From Xanthomonas euvesicatoria pv. euvesicatoria (GTDB lineage: Bacteria; Pseudomonadota; Gammaproteobacteria; Xanthomonadales; Xanthomonadaceae), in assembly GCF_020880415.1 (NCBI RefSeq), contig NZ_JAJIUJ010000120.1, positions 1-64,000 of the forward strand: a DNA stretch of 64,000 bases, read 5' to 3'. Under the pieces are notes generated by a model. The model was not told the origin of the DNA, did not search any database, and saw only the letters and a list, made by a program, of their open reading frames with translations. Positions 8,319-16,531 of this stretch are shown here, one piece after another. The stretch's first letter is position 1, and each line of letters starts with the position of its first letter. The position numbers were made by a program, and so were the translations under genes.

Positions 8319-8936
8319 TTAACGGATGTAGACCCATTCGACGCATTTGTGCGCCACTAACTCTTGCGGTTCCGCAGCCTCACCTCGCGGAAAGACCTCT
8401 ACTCGCATTCCTGGGCGCGTAAAGAAATCACTCATCCAGCGCCCGTCTTCGACGATGTTGCGCTCACGCGCAAATCCCATCTGCTCAAGCTGCTGGGTAA
8501 AACGATCAAAGTCCAGGCGACAAATTTCGGTCATCGCAGGCGATGCACCGGCCACATTGCGATCGAAGCGGAATTCGAACCATCTGCCATCAAGCTTGGT
8601 TTCATCGACTCCAAATCCATAACTCCAATCCTTAGTGAGCGGGCCGAAGACCCGATATCGGCGTTCGTCGCCTTTCACGAACTGAACCGCCTGCCCCATC
8701 GTGGAATTCAGACGCTCGGGAGTGAAGTCGGAGATGTTCTGGCTGCCCTTGATCAACACAAGCAGCTGACCAAGCAAGCCTTCCGCAGTGGGCTTGTTAG
8801 GCGGCACAGTGGTAGGACTGGATGAATTCATGGCAGATGTCTCCGTGACGGTTGCCGCGGCTGGGGTGGCCGACGTGTGGGCGCATGCGCCCAGAGCGAG
8901 GGTGGCGAGCAAGGCGTAGAGGGGGCGCGCGATCAT
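8319..8936 (-). CDS. candidate X-Tfi: periplasmic lipoprotein immunity partner
   Basis: A 205-residue lipoprotein: signal peptide with lipobox LGAC, lipidated Cys about residue 18, a Ser/Thr/Pro linker, then a compact globular domain (about 55-205) with no family I recognise. ATG at 8936 is chosen because it puts the signal peptide at the N-terminus; the in-frame start at 9026 would bury it. It sits directly upstream of the XVIPCD effector in one transcription unit. Immunity proteins of this system are usually periplasmic lipoproteins that block the cognate effector, so the role follows from position and localisation, not from a domain match. Confidence 0.75.
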   Translation of the reverse strand: MIARPLYALLATLALGACAHTSATPAAATVTETSAMNSSSPTTVPPNKPTAEGLLGQLLVLIKGSQNISDFTPERLNSTMGQAVQFVKGDERRYRVFGPLTKDWSYGFGVDETKLDGRWFEFRFDRNVAGASPAMTEICRLDFDRFTQQLEQMGFARERNIVEDGRWMSDFFTRPGMRVEVFPRGEAAEPQELVAHKCVEWVYIR

Positions 8937-9022
8937 GAAGCGTCCGTTGTGCGCTGGTGTGGCTGCGACGCTAGTGGTATCGGGCACCGAGGTCAATCGC
9001 AAGGCTTCTCGCAGCCGCCGCA

Positions 9023-9439
9023 TCATCGCCGCACGCTACGCGCCTTGGCCGGCACTTCCACCGGCGGCAACACCTCCATCAGCAGCTGCCCTTCGCTCGC
9101 GGTGATGCGCAGCTTGGTGCCGATGGCAAAGCCCAATTGTTCCAGCCATAGGCCGCTGAGGCGGACATGGGGCACGTGCTGGTCGCCGGCGTGGTCGTGG
9201 GCGCCGGGGTAATGGGTGTAGCTAACGGTGCATTGACGCGGGCGGCGGGCGCGGCGGGGTGCGCGTAGCGTGCCGGGGCCTTGCTGGGAGGCGTCCGGGT
9301 CGGGCGGCAGCATCGGTGGCAGCTTGCTGCGGTCGGGTTCCACAACAACCCACTGCACCCGCTTGGGCGGCGTGGGGCGCGTACGCGTGCGGGTGGGCCG
9401 TGCGCTGGCAGTTGCCGTGGGTGGGCGGCGGCGTGTCAT
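9023..9439 (-). CDS. SymE-family toxin-like protein
   Basis: 138 residues: a basic, Pro-rich N-terminal region (1-70) and a C-terminal SymE-type fold (about 89-123) with VPHVRLSGLWLEQLGFAIG followed by TKLRITASEGQLLMEV, the hallmark of the AbrB-derived SymE toxins. In E. coli SymE is an RNA-affecting SOS toxin held down by the antisense RNA SymR. The start overlaps the stop of an 89-residue ORF by four bases, so the two are translationally coupled. A terminator-like hairpin in the leader suggests RNA-level control. The long N-terminal extension is unlike E. coli SymE and leaves its toxicity uncertain. Confidence 0.7.
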   Translation of the reverse strand: MTRRRPPTATASARPTRTRTRPTPPKRVQWVVVEPDRSKLPPMLPPDPDASQQGPGTLRAPRRARRPRQCTVSYTHYPGAHDHAGDQHVPHVRLSGLWLEQLGFAIGTKLRITASEGQLLMEVLPPVEVPAKARSVRR

Positions 9440-9705
9440 GGCGCCTCCGGCTGGTGGCGGGTGATGGTTGCAGCGACGTACTGCTGCAATAGCACAGCCC
9501 TGCGTGCCGACAGGCGGCGCGAGGTGTGCGGCAATACACCGAGCTGGCGACTCAGCGGATGCGCGGTATGGTCTCTCGCCTGCTCAATAGCTGTGCTTGC
9601 GTCGAGCCTGCGCAGCACCTCGCCCATATCCCACCGCAAGCGGTGAGCGGAAGCTGGCAACAGATCAACCGGCACAGATGCCGGCATGGATAATGCGGTA
9701 GACAT
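9436..9705 (-). CDS. small protein of unknown function upstream of the SymE-like gene
   Basis: 89 residues, no recognised domain and no signal peptide; Arg-rich with a predicted helical C-terminal half. The start at 9705 is fixed by AGGAGG nine bases upstream; the in-frame extension to 9882 runs through a hairpin-rich leader and lacks such a site. It overlaps the SymE-like gene by four bases. It could be an antitoxin, a leader cistron or a DNA-binding partner; nothing in the sequence decides. Confidence 0.6.
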   Translation of the reverse strand: MSTALSMPASVPVDLLPASAHRLRWDMGEVLRRLDASTAIEQARDHTAHPLSRQLGVLPHTSRRLSARRAVLLQQYVAATITRHQPEAP

Positions 9706-9871
9706 GGCAACGCCCTCCTGGAACAACCCAAGAACCGCCACCAACGGCGACGGGATGTCGGGAGGTTCGAAACCGCACGTAGCCGGCGGGCATATTCCCC
9801 TTGCGGGTGTTGTATTAGCCGCCCTCCCGACGCAGGCATTGCGTCGGCTTGTACCTGCAGGATGCAGGCAC

Positions 9872-9901
9872 AAAAAACCCACCGGTTTGACGGAGGTGGG
9901 T
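9872..9901 (-). terminator. terminator-like hairpin (possible attenuator) in the SymE-gene leader
   Basis: Read on the minus strand: CCCACC, an 11-base loop, GGTGGG, then a run of six T. It lies upstream of the 89-residue ORF, so it would end transcripts before the toxin pair, or end a small leader or regulatory RNA. The stem is short but the T-tract is clear. Confidence 0.6.
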
Positions 9902-10087
9902 ACCGCTACGTGAGGAGTTTCGACGCTCCTTGGGACTAGATTGCAAGTACACGGTCTGGCGTGTCAATACACGCTGGCGGGTCTCGCGTGGCTGTGGCGC
10001 CGCTGGCGCAGTTCCATACGGGCTACGCAAGCCGAGCGCCGTCACCTGATAAGTGCACGTGACCTATCACGGTCAAGGCCATGCTGC

Positions 10088-10117
10088 GTGGAATTGAACC
10101 TGGAACCATTATTTGGA
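10088..10117 (+). repeat. dispersed boundary repeat, copy b
   Basis: TGAACCTGGAACCATTAT, one mismatch to the core, followed directly by a second partial GGAACCGTTATTT. It touches the left end of the duplicated cheA segment. Confidence 0.75.
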
Positions 10118-10133
10118 ACCGTTATTTGCTTTT

Positions 10134-10257
10134 GTGATCAAACCCCTACCCCACGCGCTGCGCGGCCTACCCCGGCTACGCTGGCGCCACCCTGATCGGC
10201 GAGGACCGCATGGCACTGATCCTGGACGTGGATGAATTGCGCTCCAGCGATCATTGA
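10134..10257 (+). pseudogene. frameshifted fragment of the cheA 3' end
   Basis: 124 bp aligning to the last 123 bp of cheA (6454-6576), down to the same CCAGCGATCATTGA ending. An extra base in CTACCCCGG (cheA reads CTGCCCGG) breaks the frame, and there is no 5' part, so it is a remnant. It marks the right flank of the inserted effector/SymE segment. Confidence 0.85.
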
Positions 10258-10303
10258 TCTTTGGAATCGGGAATCGTCAGACGGTCTCCCGGCTGCCTTA
10301 TCT

Positions 10304-10339
10304 AACGACAACGGCCGCGTACTAGAGCCGTTGTCGTTT
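10304..10339 (+). terminator. duplicated copy of the cheA terminator
   Basis: AACGACAACGGC pairs with GCCGTTGTCGTT; the base of the stem is kept but its apex (CGCGTACTAGA) has decayed relative to the copy at 6659. Confidence 0.7.
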
Positions 10340-10417
10340 AACTACCAGCATCGCTACCGATCTATGTCGCTACGCGCGCAGGCATGGGCGCGATGATTTC
10401 GCGGCGGTTAGGCTGCC

Positions 10418-10444
10418 GTGGAACTGAATCTGGAACCGTTATTT
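10418..10444 (+). repeat. dispersed boundary repeat, copy c
   Basis: TGAATCTGGAACCGTTAT, one mismatch to the core, with the same GGCTGCCGTGG lead as copy a. From here to 10672 I see no gene. Confidence 0.75.
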
Positions 10445-10672
10445 CCTAGAACTGGTGCCCACTTGAATTTAAGTGCACACCATGTCTGGGCTTTGCAGGG
10501 TTGGGTAGATGACTTGGCCGGACGCATACGATTTGACCGGTCCGCTGGCCGACCCTGACCGGCAGGAATCGGCCAGAAGCGGAGACTAGGACCAATATCA
10601 ACCAAGTGCGTCGTTCGTTGCAAAGGCATAAAGCGCCCCAGGCGCCATTGATCGGACGCCTAAGGCAGGTTG

Positions 10673-13600
10673 CTAGTCATTATCCGGCCGAAATGAACGA
10701 AGCTTCGCCAACGCACGGCTGATTGGAAGATTTTCCGTACCTGCCGGAATAAGGATATCGTCATCAGGCTGGATCGCCGAAATCTCCTGGTCGTTTTCAT
10801 CGATCTCCCAGGCATTCATGACGACGATGCCAGAAGTTATTAGATGGCTAACGAGCATCCCTTTGGAATTCATCGTAGCAACATGACACCTCTTATGTAT
10901 TTCGTAATCTTTCAAAAATCTGTCAATATTTTCAGAAGAACTCGGCGTCATGGTATGTAGCCTAGAAAGCGCCGTTTGGACTTTCGAAGATCTGTCATCA
11001 GATCGATCAAAATTACTTGTAACAGCCACACGATAATGCGCAGCATTTTTCCTATTAATGCCTCGTATCAATGCGATGCGCAACGCATTACTGGGATCTT
11101 TTTCTCCGATGGTTTTTGCGATGTTCTCGAATATCTTATGCCCAACGGCGACATTCTCGAAGGCGAACATCAGCACTGGAGTTTCGCCTTCGCATGTTTG
11201 AAAGCCTAAGCCCTTCCAGCCGGCTTGACTCCACAGGCCCTCCTGAATGAGAGAAACTACTTTAATCTCTCTATGCTTCATTGTAGAAAACTGGAACGGA
11301 TGTTTTGGACGTTCCTCAGGCACATCAGATTTAGGCGGCCAATCCATAGCCTCTATATTATGGTGCTCAAACCAAGCTACGTGCCGAGTTGGCTTGTACA
11401 ATTCGAAGGTAGCATCCTGATGAGATCCGACGCCTGGGACAGCATCACGCCCCAAGAAATAGCCGTCTAGACCTATATTGCAGTTAAAGACAACTGCTCG
11501 CTCCAGGGCTTTGTCGTCTCGAAGCATCTCTTCGAATTTCGACCAGCCAATTTGAGGGCAAATGATGGACACAAATTGAAGGCAGAATTCACTATAGAAT
11601 TTACTGATCGCGTCTCGTTTTTCGTCGGTCAAATTGGCGATGCTGAACGGCGAGCACAGGATCTCTGCAGAGGTTACCTGCGCAGCAGTATCAAAACTAT
11701 GCTGCAGTATGAAGTTATCCTCATCTTCCAATAAGATATCAATATTCACTGCGGGCACAGTAGCGGCTGTATGGCCTGCCATCATCGGTGCGCAGAAACT
11801 CTCTAATACAGCCATCAATTGCTGCGCTAACTCGATACATGGAGATTTCACAGGGAAGGACACAGACACCTTACAGCCCAAGATGTAGGAACTTATGGTT
11901 GTCCAGCGATCCAGATATAGGTCGATATGGGCCACCGGTGCCCCCATGTCAATACTGCGCCACATATTCATAAAGTTAAGATCAATTAGCTCACCCTCAG
12001 GCCCCGCTTTATCTTCATGGCCTAAGCAAACCAATAGCGCATCTGCACTGAGCCCTAGATCCAACTGATTCAGCTTGTCCGGTAACCAGGCTATCCTTTC
12101 AATGTCTGAAAAATTGGCATTGAGAAACAGCTTACCAATCAGAACTTCATAATTCATTTTATGATTTTCTGTCCACGGATTTTCATCCAGCGTTTGAGAA
12201 GCCAGTTGAGCTAAGTGATACCAAGTCAAAGACTGCCCTACGCGACCTAGTTGACCTTCAATCCACATGAGTCGTTGGTAAATAGCAGCTTGCTTGGCAC
12301 TGCTTCGCTGTTCCTTCAGCGCGTCAGTGGTGACTACATAAGCTGCCATCAGCGCTGCTCCTCGCGCAGCCCACAGCAGGCCCTGCTTGTCGTATGCATT
12401 GGACAACATGTAAAGGGCAGCGAAGACTTCCGTCTTACTTTCACTGCTGTACAGCCCATACAGAGATAACCCGAAGCACTTGATCGCCCTGTAGTAATCC
12501 TTTTTATCGCTGCTCAGCGCTCCTCGCCTCAGATACTTATCCGCCCTAATCCGGCTATCTTCCCGCGCACCGGCATCATCAATGAGTTTATCCATCAGGT
12601 CTTCATAAGCTTTGAGATCTCCGAAGGCCACATCGAGAGCTTCCAGCAAGTTGACGAGACGAGCCATAGGGTAGCCAATCAGCTTATGGGCGCTATCAGC
12701 GATTTTGCTCAGCGACCGGAAGGTGTTATTGGCTTGCTCCTCATTTTCGGCAACCAGCAGATCCAGAAGCGCCAAAGATGTCTTGGCTTGTAGTGCGCCG
12801 CTGATCATATCCGCGTCGTTGGCTATCAAGTTCAATCTCTCTCGAATGGTGGTCTCTAGGGAATCCACATCGAGGGTGCACTTACCGTCTCGATGAGTGG
12901 TGACTACTAGATTGAACAAAGTTACGACTCTCTCCCATACCTCAACGTTTTCGGTCTCTTGGGCCACGCCGAGTGCTTTCTCAAAGGATTCCTCAAAGAG
13001 TTCGGTATTTTCCAGCCACCAGTACGCGGCCCATGTCAGCTGATAAAGGGCATCGAAATGTTGCCTATGGGTACCAAACTTTTTCGCTATCCTCACAGCG
13101 ATATTGAACTGATGCTCAACAGCAGCGGCATCCCGTTCCAGCTCTTTGCAGATGATGGCGCGCTTGGTGTAGAGGTCGACCTGGGAAAGCGTCAAGTGGC
13201 CTGGATCTTCGATTTTGTCGATCTGACTTTCGATCTCTGTTAGCTGGATTTGCTTGTCAGCGTCGAACGGGCCGATCTGGATTTTGCTCTCAATATTGCC
13301 GGTGAGACCTAAGTGATCGATGGCAAGGTGCTGGTTCTTGGGCTGCAGCGTTTTATCAAGCAGCCAGGTTCGATCGTAGATGGTCACCTTGATGCCATGC
13401 TTTTTCGAAAGGTCGTCCTGAAGCTGCGCCCTCAGGCTGTTCTTGATGAACCGGCTGGAGACACAGAAGATACGGACGTACCCACGTCCAGTGGACATGA
13501 TGCTCTCGACATCTTTCGTGCATTTTGTCTTCCAGTCTTTCTGCGTGCTAACACCAAATGCCCATCGCTGGGACTCCGGAGCCTCGTTTAGCCCCCAGAA

Positions 13601-13909
13601 GAAAGCGATTTGGCTGGAGACAGGATACGTCTCGGTGTCAGTTTTACCGTCGTTACCTGCTGTTGGCCCGGTCTGAGGAACCAGGTTGGGACAGATTTCT
13701 CGCTCACAAAGCTTGCGTACGAATATCTCGAACTCAAGCTCTTGGCTTCGATTGTTCAGGGTATCGAAATGGTACTCCAGCATGGAGCGGTCGATAGTCG
13801 ACTCATGTAGCTTTAAAGAGTCCGAGAATTGCTCTGGACGTCTCGCTCGCAGGTAGTCTTGCGGCTTAGGGCCAGTAATCTTGGAAGCCAATTGTTCCTT
13901 GTCCATCAT
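10673..13909 (-). CDS. large nuclease-like protein with helical-repeat body, candidate defence protein
   Basis: 1078 residues, cytoplasmic, no signal or membrane segment. Residues about 57-170 resemble a restriction-endonuclease-like (PD-(D/E)xK) fold: an acidic helix ELEFEIFVRKL, GNDGKTDTETYP (86-96) and STQKDWKTK (121-129), then CVSSRFIKNSLR and a YDRTWLLDK strand. The position two before K124 is not acidic, so catalysis is uncertain. Residues about 230-640 are TPR-like or solenoid helices; the C-terminal part is unrecognised. The start pair ATGATG (13909/13906) follows AGGAG. Codon use looks more AT-rich than the flagellar genes, consistent with transfer. Nuclease plus solenoid architecture is common in phage defence, hence the suggestion; I cannot name a known system. 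Confidence 0.6.
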   Translation of the reverse strand: MMDKEQLASKITGPKPQDYLRARRPEQFSDSLKLHESTIDRSMLEYHFDTLNNRSQELEFEIFVRKLCEREICPNLVPQTGPTAGNDGKTDTETYPVSSQIAFFWGLNEAPESQRWAFGVSTQKDWKTKCTKDVESIMSTGRGYVRIFCVSSRFIKNSLRAQLQDDLSKKHGIKVTIYDRTWLLDKTLQPKNQHLAIDHLGLTGNIESKIQIGPFDADKQIQLTEIESQIDKIEDPGHLTLSQVDLYTKRAIICKELERDAAAVEHQFNIAVRIAKKFGTHRQHFDALYQLTWAAYWWLENTELFEESFEKALGVAQETENVEVWERVVTLFNLVVTTHRDGKCTLDVDSLETTIRERLNLIANDADMISGALQAKTSLALLDLLVAENEEQANNTFRSLSKIADSAHKLIGYPMARLVNLLEALDVAFGDLKAYEDLMDKLIDDAGAREDSRIRADKYLRRGALSSDKKDYYRAIKCFGLSLYGLYSSESKTEVFAALYMLSNAYDKQGLLWAARGAALMAAYVVTTDALKEQRSSAKQAAIYQRLMWIEGQLGRVGQSLTWYHLAQLASQTLDENPWTENHKMNYEVLIGKLFLNANFSDIERIAWLPDKLNQLDLGLSADALLVCLGHEDKAGPEGELIDLNFMNMWRSIDMGAPVAHIDLYLDRWTTISSYILGCKVSVSFPVKSPCIELAQQLMAVLESFCAPMMAGHTAATVPAVNIDILLEDEDNFILQHSFDTAAQVTSAEILCSPFSIANLTDEKRDAISKFYSEFCLQFVSIICPQIGWSKFEEMLRDDKALERAVVFNCNIGLDGYFLGRDAVPGVGSHQDATFELYKPTRHVAWFEHHNIEAMDWPPKSDVPEERPKHPFQFSTMKHREIKVVSLIQEGLWSQAGWKGLGFQTCEGETPVLMFAFENVAVGHKIFENIAKTIGEKDPSNALRIALIRGINRKNAAHYRVAVTSNFDRSDDRSSKVQTALSRLHTMTPSSSENIDRFLKDYEIHKRCHVATMNSKGMLVSHLITSGIVVMNAWEIDENDQEISAIQPDDDILIPAGTENLPISRALAKLRSFRPDND

Positions 13910-14008
13910 CCACTCCTGAAATGACCAATAGCATCGCACGGCTACGATCAACGCTCTGGCCCTAGGCCAAAATTGGGCTCGACGTCGCGGTGGTGTGCGA
14001 TTCATGAG

Positions 14009-14032
14009 AAATAACGGTCCCAGGTTCACTTC
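14009..14032 (-). repeat. dispersed boundary repeat, copy d
   Basis: Minus-strand copy of the core with one mismatch (GGGACC for GGAACC), upstream of the large nuclease-like gene. Confidence 0.7.
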
Positions 14033-14148
14033 TCTCAGCGAACTGTGAGTCAAGCGCAACATCGCCGATCAGTTCGATTGAAGAAGGTTGCGAGACAACG
14101 CTATGGTCAGCCACAGCGACAGCGTTCGCAACAGGGAATGCAAACAAT

Positions 14149-14163
14149 GGTTCCGCGTTCACT
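14149..14163 (-). repeat. dispersed boundary repeat, degenerate copy e
   Basis: GTGAACGCGGAACCA on the minus strand; only the first half of the core is kept. Confidence 0.45.
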
Positions 14164-14232
14164 TATTTCGTAATCACAAGAGCGGCTCCAGGTCACCTAC
14201 CCCCGTTATTTGCTAGCGACACCAGCTTGTTA

Positions 14233-14256
14233 GAAGTGAATCTGACTCCATTATTT
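14233..14256 (+). repeat. dispersed boundary repeat, copy f
   Basis: GAAGTGAATCTGACTCCATT, followed by ATTT; several mismatches but the same frame of conserved bases. It lies between the nuclease-like gene and the Rx4H gene. Confidence 0.6.
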
Positions 14257-14308
14257 CCCATTCTCCTAGCAACATCATGGTGTCTGCACCATTCCCGATG
14301 ATAAACAT

Positions 14309-15139
14309 CTATTCGTTTTCCATCACCCTTTCATAGGTACAGCCCCGCCTGACAGCGGCCTCTTGGATTGTGAACTTCGGTCCTAACTCAATCTGTAGCG
14401 CATGCATACGCAGACCAAAGAAATCGAAATGTTGAAGATCCGTCTTTAATTCTTCAATAAAAGTAGATTTGTAGGCATTTGCATCAAACCCTTGAAAAGG
14501 CACGCCAGCCATATCCAATGCAATAAAAATTCTCGAAACAGCAGAATTAAATATCGGCAATAAGTCCAAATACACCTGCTTAGTCGGATAGCGATCCTTT
14601 CTTGCTTTTTCCCACACTCTCTCGAAGGCAAGACCATTTTCAAGAGTAACGAACCTAGGCAAGGCGTTGGCTTTACCCATCTGATTAAGATAGACAGATT
14701 CACGACGCGGATCGAGGCGCTCATAAATATCTTCCAACTTGATCAAGTGCATCATAGGAGGAGGGTCGCCACCTGTTGTTCGATGCCTGGCTATCAGATA
14801 CTCAGCTCCATGCAGGCGTTCTGGCTTCCCATCTAACCAAATCGATTGATGCAAGCTTTGGAACAAAGGATGATCACGATGATGGAGTGCATTACGTAGA
14901 GCAATTAGCAAACTACTATCAGGGCAGCCATGAAAATCGAATAAAACCTGCGACACGTCATACAAGGCATGAAAGCCCTCAAGGTTATGCTCGAATGCTC
15001 GGTCGAGATTGTGGATAGCCTCCTCTTGATCGATTGCGACCAAGTCTCGATAGTTGATGAAAGCCTCGCCGTAGAGCCTCATGGCATTAGCAAAACGCCC
15101 AAGAGCGCTGGCAATATTCTTTACTTTTATATCTTCCAT
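14309..15139 (-). CDS. protein of unknown function with an Rx4H (HEPN-like) motif
   Basis: 276 residues, mostly helical, with no signal or membrane segment. LRNALHHRDH places R82 and H87 in the R-x4-H spacing of HEPN ribonucleases, inside a predicted helix (residues 74-95). The rest has no family I recognise. It starts 41 bp after the stop of the PIN-domain gene on the same strand, so the two probably form one transcript. A single short motif is weak proof of HEPN membership; a ribonuclease or antitoxin role is inferred only from the motif and its neighbour. Base composition is lower in GC than the flagellar genes. Confidence 0.5.
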   Translation of the reverse strand: MEDIKVKNIASALGRFANAMRLYGEAFINYRDLVAIDQEEAIHNLDRAFEHNLEGFHALYDVSQVLFDFHGCPDSSLLIALRNALHHRDHPLFQSLHQSIWLDGKPERLHGAEYLIARHRTTGGDPPPMMHLIKLEDIYERLDPRRESVYLNQMGKANALPRFVTLENGLAFERVWEKARKDRYPTKQVYLDLLPIFNSAVSRIFIALDMAGVPFQGFDANAYKSTFIEELKTDLQHFDFFGLRMHALQIELGPKFTIQEAAVRRGCTYERVMENE

Positions 15140-15180
15140 CCGCTGCGTCTACAGGTTAAAGGGCATGACTGTCTCTGAAT

Positions 15181-16218
15181 TCATGTGTCGAGCATGTCCC
15201 ACTCATCGCCGAGGACCCAGCGTATTGCAGACAGCTTGCCGTTGATCATCCCCCACTCGAAGTCGGTCCAAGGCCCTAGCTCTTCACTGCCGAGCTCTTC
15301 TTCGGCCCTCTGCATTGCGGCGAGCATCCCTTCCCAAATCCTATCTACCACTAGGTTTCGTCGTTCTTTCGGGGAAGCTTGGTCCCAAACCTCTTTAGGC
15401 ACCAACTTTTCTTTACCGCTTTCGACGCGATCAATGATGTTCCATTTCCTGTTGTACCAAACCTGCGTTGTCAGCTTACTCTCCGCCTCAAGAAGCTCAG
15501 AAAGCTGTCTGGGATCTTGGTTGTATTCACGCTCGAACCTGATCTCTTCGATCAGGTCGCTCGCGAACTCGCCGAGCAGCGCACTAAGGTTGGTTTCGTA
15601 TCGCGATCTCACACCATCAAAGAGCGGAGCCAAATCGGAATGAGGGATACGCGTATCAGCCCCTTTTTGGCTGAAGTCGTGAATGTTGTGGGTTACGAAG
15701 GCGAACACGTCCTCGTCTTTACGCTCGGCTAGCGCATCAATGTAGGTCTCGATAATGATGGCATCGCCAATCCCGTTCATTTGCCGATGAAACGGGGCAA
15801 TCTTAGCAATAGCTCGATCCGCCGCGCGCACCTTGATGTTATCGCTGGCCGATACAGGCGTAGTTTTCTCGAACAACTTTTCAATCAAGTCCACCGCCTC
15901 GTTCACAGCCTCTCCACCAGTTGCAACCCGGTGATCGACTTCGTTTAGCTGCTTCAGCGTGGAATCCCGCCCATCTTCAGGGCCGAATTGGATAATCGCC
16001 TCCCTAACGCGCTTGAAGTGACTGGAAAGACTGGCTCGGCTCGCAGCCATTACTCGATCTCGATTTCGCGAAAATTCCTCGATGACTATCTGAGGCATGA
16101 TGAGAACCACCTCACCTCCATCAGTCATCGCGGACAGCGCGTCCAACAATGGAAGTTGGCGGTGCTCCTTTGTAAGGTCGAGCCACACCGAAGTATCAAT
16201 TAGCAAATTCAAGGCCAT
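15181..16218 (-). CDS. PIN-domain protein, probable metal-dependent RNase
   Basis: 345 residues. The N-terminal half is a PIN fold of the DUF4935-like type: LLIDTSVWLDL (D8), IEEFSR (E47), IGDAIIIETY (D152, E157) and FVTHNIHDF (N178, D181), giving the usual set of acidic metal ligands. The C-terminal half (about 190-345) is helical and unrecognised, so this is longer than VapC-type toxins. ATG at 16218 matches the start of the fold; an in-frame ATG at 16230 would add four residues. Upstream neighbour of the Rx4H gene. PIN proteins cut RNA in toxin-antitoxin and defence settings; the target here is unknown. Confidence 0.75.
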   Translation of the reverse strand: MALNLLIDTSVWLDLTKEHRQLPLLDALSAMTDGGEVVLIMPQIVIEEFSRNRDRVMAASRASLSSHFKRVREAIIQFGPEDGRDSTLKQLNEVDHRVATGGEAVNEAVDLIEKLFEKTTPVSASDNIKVRAADRAIAKIAPFHRQMNGIGDAIIIETYIDALAERKDEDVFAFVTHNIHDFSQKGADTRIPHSDLAPLFDGVRSRYETNLSALLGEFASDLIEEIRFEREYNQDPRQLSELLEAESKLTTQVWYNRKWNIIDRVESGKEKLVPKEVWDQASPKERRNLVVDRIWEGMLAAMQRAEEELGSEELGPWTDFEWGMINGKLSAIRWVLGDEWDMLDT

Positions 16219-16531
16219 TCGTGCCCCCATCCATTGCCCAAGCGCCTCTGCCGATTTGCTATAGCACCGAATAAATTATGCGTCATGCCATGACGATTTA
16301 CATGGACACTGTTCCTTGGCGGCGAGTCTTCGCAAGCCAGCTTTTATAATGCTCCGGTGTGCCAATTCGATTTTTGCCCAATCGATGGATTGCTCCATCC
16401 CCTACCTTAGCCTCTCGATCTCGCCCGGCCTGGAAGGCCTACTTGTGTTCTGCCTCGGCCTGGCTGACATCCCGCGCCCAAGAACGGTTCCAGGTGCACT
16501 TCTTCCACAGACACATACCCCGGCAAGACCC
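16219..16531. other. spacer with boundary repeat
   Basis: About 310 bp without a supported gene; it carries the boundary repeat at 16481-16504 just before the 3' end of the small broken gene. Confidence 0.5.
16481..16504 (-). repeat. dispersed boundary repeat, copy g
   Basis: AACGGTTCCAGGTGCACTTC on the plus strand, the reverse of the core with one mismatch. Confidence 0.65.

Larger units (their letters stand above)
9706..10133. other. leader of the SymE-like pair and edge of the duplicated cheA segment
   Basis: Hairpin-rich on the minus side (see the terminator at 9872-9901), then the boundary repeat at 10088-10117. No gene is supported. Confidence 0.5.
10134..10444. repeat. cheA 3' end plus terminator, copy 2 of 2
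   Basis: Diverged direct copy of 6454-6798: cheA fragment, short heptamer remnant, terminator hairpin, the ACTACCAGCATCGCT stretch and the boundary repeat, in the same order. The copies differ by scattered substitutions and a shortened heptamer array, so the duplication is not recent. Confidence 0.85.
13910..14308. other. spacer between accessory modules
   Basis: About 400 bp with three boundary-repeat copies (14009, 14149 and 14233) in both orientations and no supported gene. Further partial matches such as CGGCTCCAGGTCACCT near 14184 suggest layered repeat insertions. Confidence 0.55.

Noticed and set aside
6454..10444. Reading the duplicated cheA end as a simple attL/attR pair of an integrative element
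   Set aside because: The repeat is several hundred bp long and diverged, and no integrase or tRNA is present in the bracketed segment.
10408..10629. 73-residue minus-strand frame after the cheA fragment
   Set aside because: It begins in a hairpin-free spacer and ends inside the boundary repeat; composition is not protein-like.
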